This document shows positions 62,546 to 64,000 of a DNA stretch of 64,000 bases, one piece after another. The translations under genes were made by a program, and so were the position numbers. The DNA comes from Certhia americana (taxonomy: Eukaryota > Chordata > Aves > Passeriformes > Certhiidae): assembly GCA_018697195.1 (NCBI GenBank), contig CM031870.1, forward strand, positions 6,500,819 to 6,564,818, in the 5' to 3' direction. The notes under the pieces are model-generated. The model did no database searches, was not told the DNA's origin, and saw only the letters and a program-made list of their open reading frames with translations. How positions within the stretch are numbered: position 1 is the first letter of the stretch; each line of letters opens with the position of its first letter.

Positions 62546-64000
62546 TTACCTCCAAGTGTCTTCGCACAGCTGTGACTGCTGCACAGAAGCATCCTGTCAG
62601 TAGTGAGGGCTCCGGCCACACTGAGGTACCTGTTAAACAGGTTGTTCAGGAAAAAAACACTGCCTCCTGCCTACTGGTTGGACAGTCTGTGGCGGGACGT
62701 GGCTCATAGAGATGCAGAACCTCTGAGACACCTGCAAAACAGCATGTCTTCCCGGAGGCACAAGTAAACAAATAAGCACTAAGGCCCCTTTCCACCTGAG
62801 CCTCCCTGTGGTCATTTGAGCCTGAGAGGGCATGAGAAGGGTCAGGAGCTGCAGAATTTCAGTTACCCATTCCAGGCAAAAGTTAAGCTTTGAACACCTT
62901 TACCTCTTTTCTTACATCTGTGCTATGTCTGAACATTCATATTAAATTTTAATCACTTAAAGACCCACTGCAGTTATGTTAGAGTAGGAGCAACTCAAAT
63001 AAGAGCCAGCTTAAAATGAGACTCAGTAAAAACCCACAGAATATGAGTTAGCTATTCCCAACTGATACTGAGGATTATTTTAAACTCTCAAATACTGCAT
63101 GTGTAAGAAAGATAAATCAATGTACTGAAGTCAATTATTGTTCATCAGTGGTGTTATAACAGCAATGTAAAAAGTATCCTACCCAAAATAGCACACCACA
63201 GTTTGGTGTTTCAGGACTGAAATGGTGGGACTCCACAGGGACTTACAACCACAAAGCCAGTGAATTCCTTGGTTAGTTCTTACTGAGGAGCACCCAAACA
63301 AGGTCAGAGCTGCCCTCCTGTGAGAAGTGTTGGTGTAATCTGGGATGCATCCTGAGTTGTTAGTCTAATAAAAGCAGTATGAAACGTTTATAAATAATCA
63401 ATTTAGAACCAAATTGAATGTTTGCAAGCAGCTAAAATGCTCTCACTGGGAAGTAACTTTACACTTGTGGTTTTCTATTCTGCATTTCTAGGGAGTAAAG
63501 GCTTATATGGTACTGCTTGCCTGCAGCACTTGCTGGCTTAGCTACAGCTCTGTAGTGATAAATTGTGAATTTAAGTGTTTTTAATCAAACCTGGATAAAG
63601 GTCTCATATATACAGAGCTTCTTTAAGCTTCCTGTTAATTGTCAGGAATAGGAGAGAGCTGAGCAGTGTCCCTGCTAAAGGAAGATGTACAGTGGGAGTT
63701 CACTTTTAATGGACAAGGACAATCTCCAAATGCAAATCCATATCCATAATCAAGCAGACTCTACTGCTTTCGCTGCACACAAAACTATTTGTTTAGTGAA
63801 GAGAAAAAAATAGAGTAAAACAAATCTTTGCTTACACAAGTTGCAGTGGTAATTGTGGTTGCTCACACATTTTCCTGCCACTATGTACTGTCTTCTACCT
63901 ATACCTTTATTCTTCTAGGGTTGCTGTTGGCTCTCCTGCATAGAGTGAATCTCTATAAAGTTACTGGTCTTAAAAATCCCATAAAATGTACAGAAAAGGC
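62546..64000. other. Intergenic, right edge
   Basis: AT-rich sequence with no recognised exon, RNA gene or transposon. By synteny with human 16p12 the next gene should be VWA3A, but none of it is visible here. Confidence 0.5.

Noticed and set aside
61987..62709. A 240-residue plus-strand open frame
   Set aside because: Spans the CpG block and the decayed minisatellite; repetitive and without family resemblance.

Overview
This is vertebrate nuclear DNA, most likely from a bird. The evidence is split genes with GT-AG introns, CpG islands at gene starts, several decayed CR1 LINE fragments (the usual avian interspersed repeat), and compact introns. The species cannot be named. No bacterial, viral or CRISPR-type structure was seen. 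Three protein genes were reconstructed exon by exon, all on the minus strand, with every exon phase checked.

Right to left, in transcription order: (1) SDR42E2, coding 61463 to 51597, 11 coding exons, 414 residues. It encodes an extended short-chain dehydrogenase with a C-terminal membrane segment, probably starting in the CpG-rich block near 62.0-62.3 kb. (2) EEF2K, coding 41885 to 22622, 17 coding exons, 719 residues. It encodes the calmodulin-dependent alpha-kinase that phosphorylates eEF2. A non-coding first exon is predicted in the CpG island near 45.9-46.1 kb, and the 3' UTR is about 2.7 kb. (3) POLR3E, coding from 12333 off the left edge. The first 360 residues of RNA polymerase III subunit RPC5 lie on 14 exons, with a non-coding first exon near 16.4-16.5 kb. 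The order SDR42E2-EEF2K-POLR3E matches human 16p12, so this is a conserved syntenic block.

Two intact tRNA-Leu genes lie at 16.6 kb (anticodon AAG, minus strand) and 50.1 kb (anticodon TAG, plus strand). They bracket EEF2K in opposite orientation. The AAG gene is only about 120 bp upstream of the predicted POLR3E start, on the same strand, so a Pol III gene sits in the promoter of a Pol III subunit gene. Leucine tRNAs, a Pol III subunit and the main elongation-factor kinase all serve protein synthesis. Whether their clustering matters functionally is inference.

The most unusual sequence is a GC-rich minisatellite of 22-bp units (3835-4283) inside a POLR3E intron. It lies within about 20 bp of a 5' splice site, is G-rich in the transcript, and leaves the host reading frame open if the intron is retained. 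Other accessory features are five CR1 fragments, short tandem duplications in the CpG islands, microsatellites, a perfect 12-bp hairpin, and a CpG island at 49.0-50.2 kb whose gene, if any, is not identified. Intergenic stretches at 17-19.9, 46.2-49.0, 50.2-51.1 and 62.6-64 kb showed no further gene.
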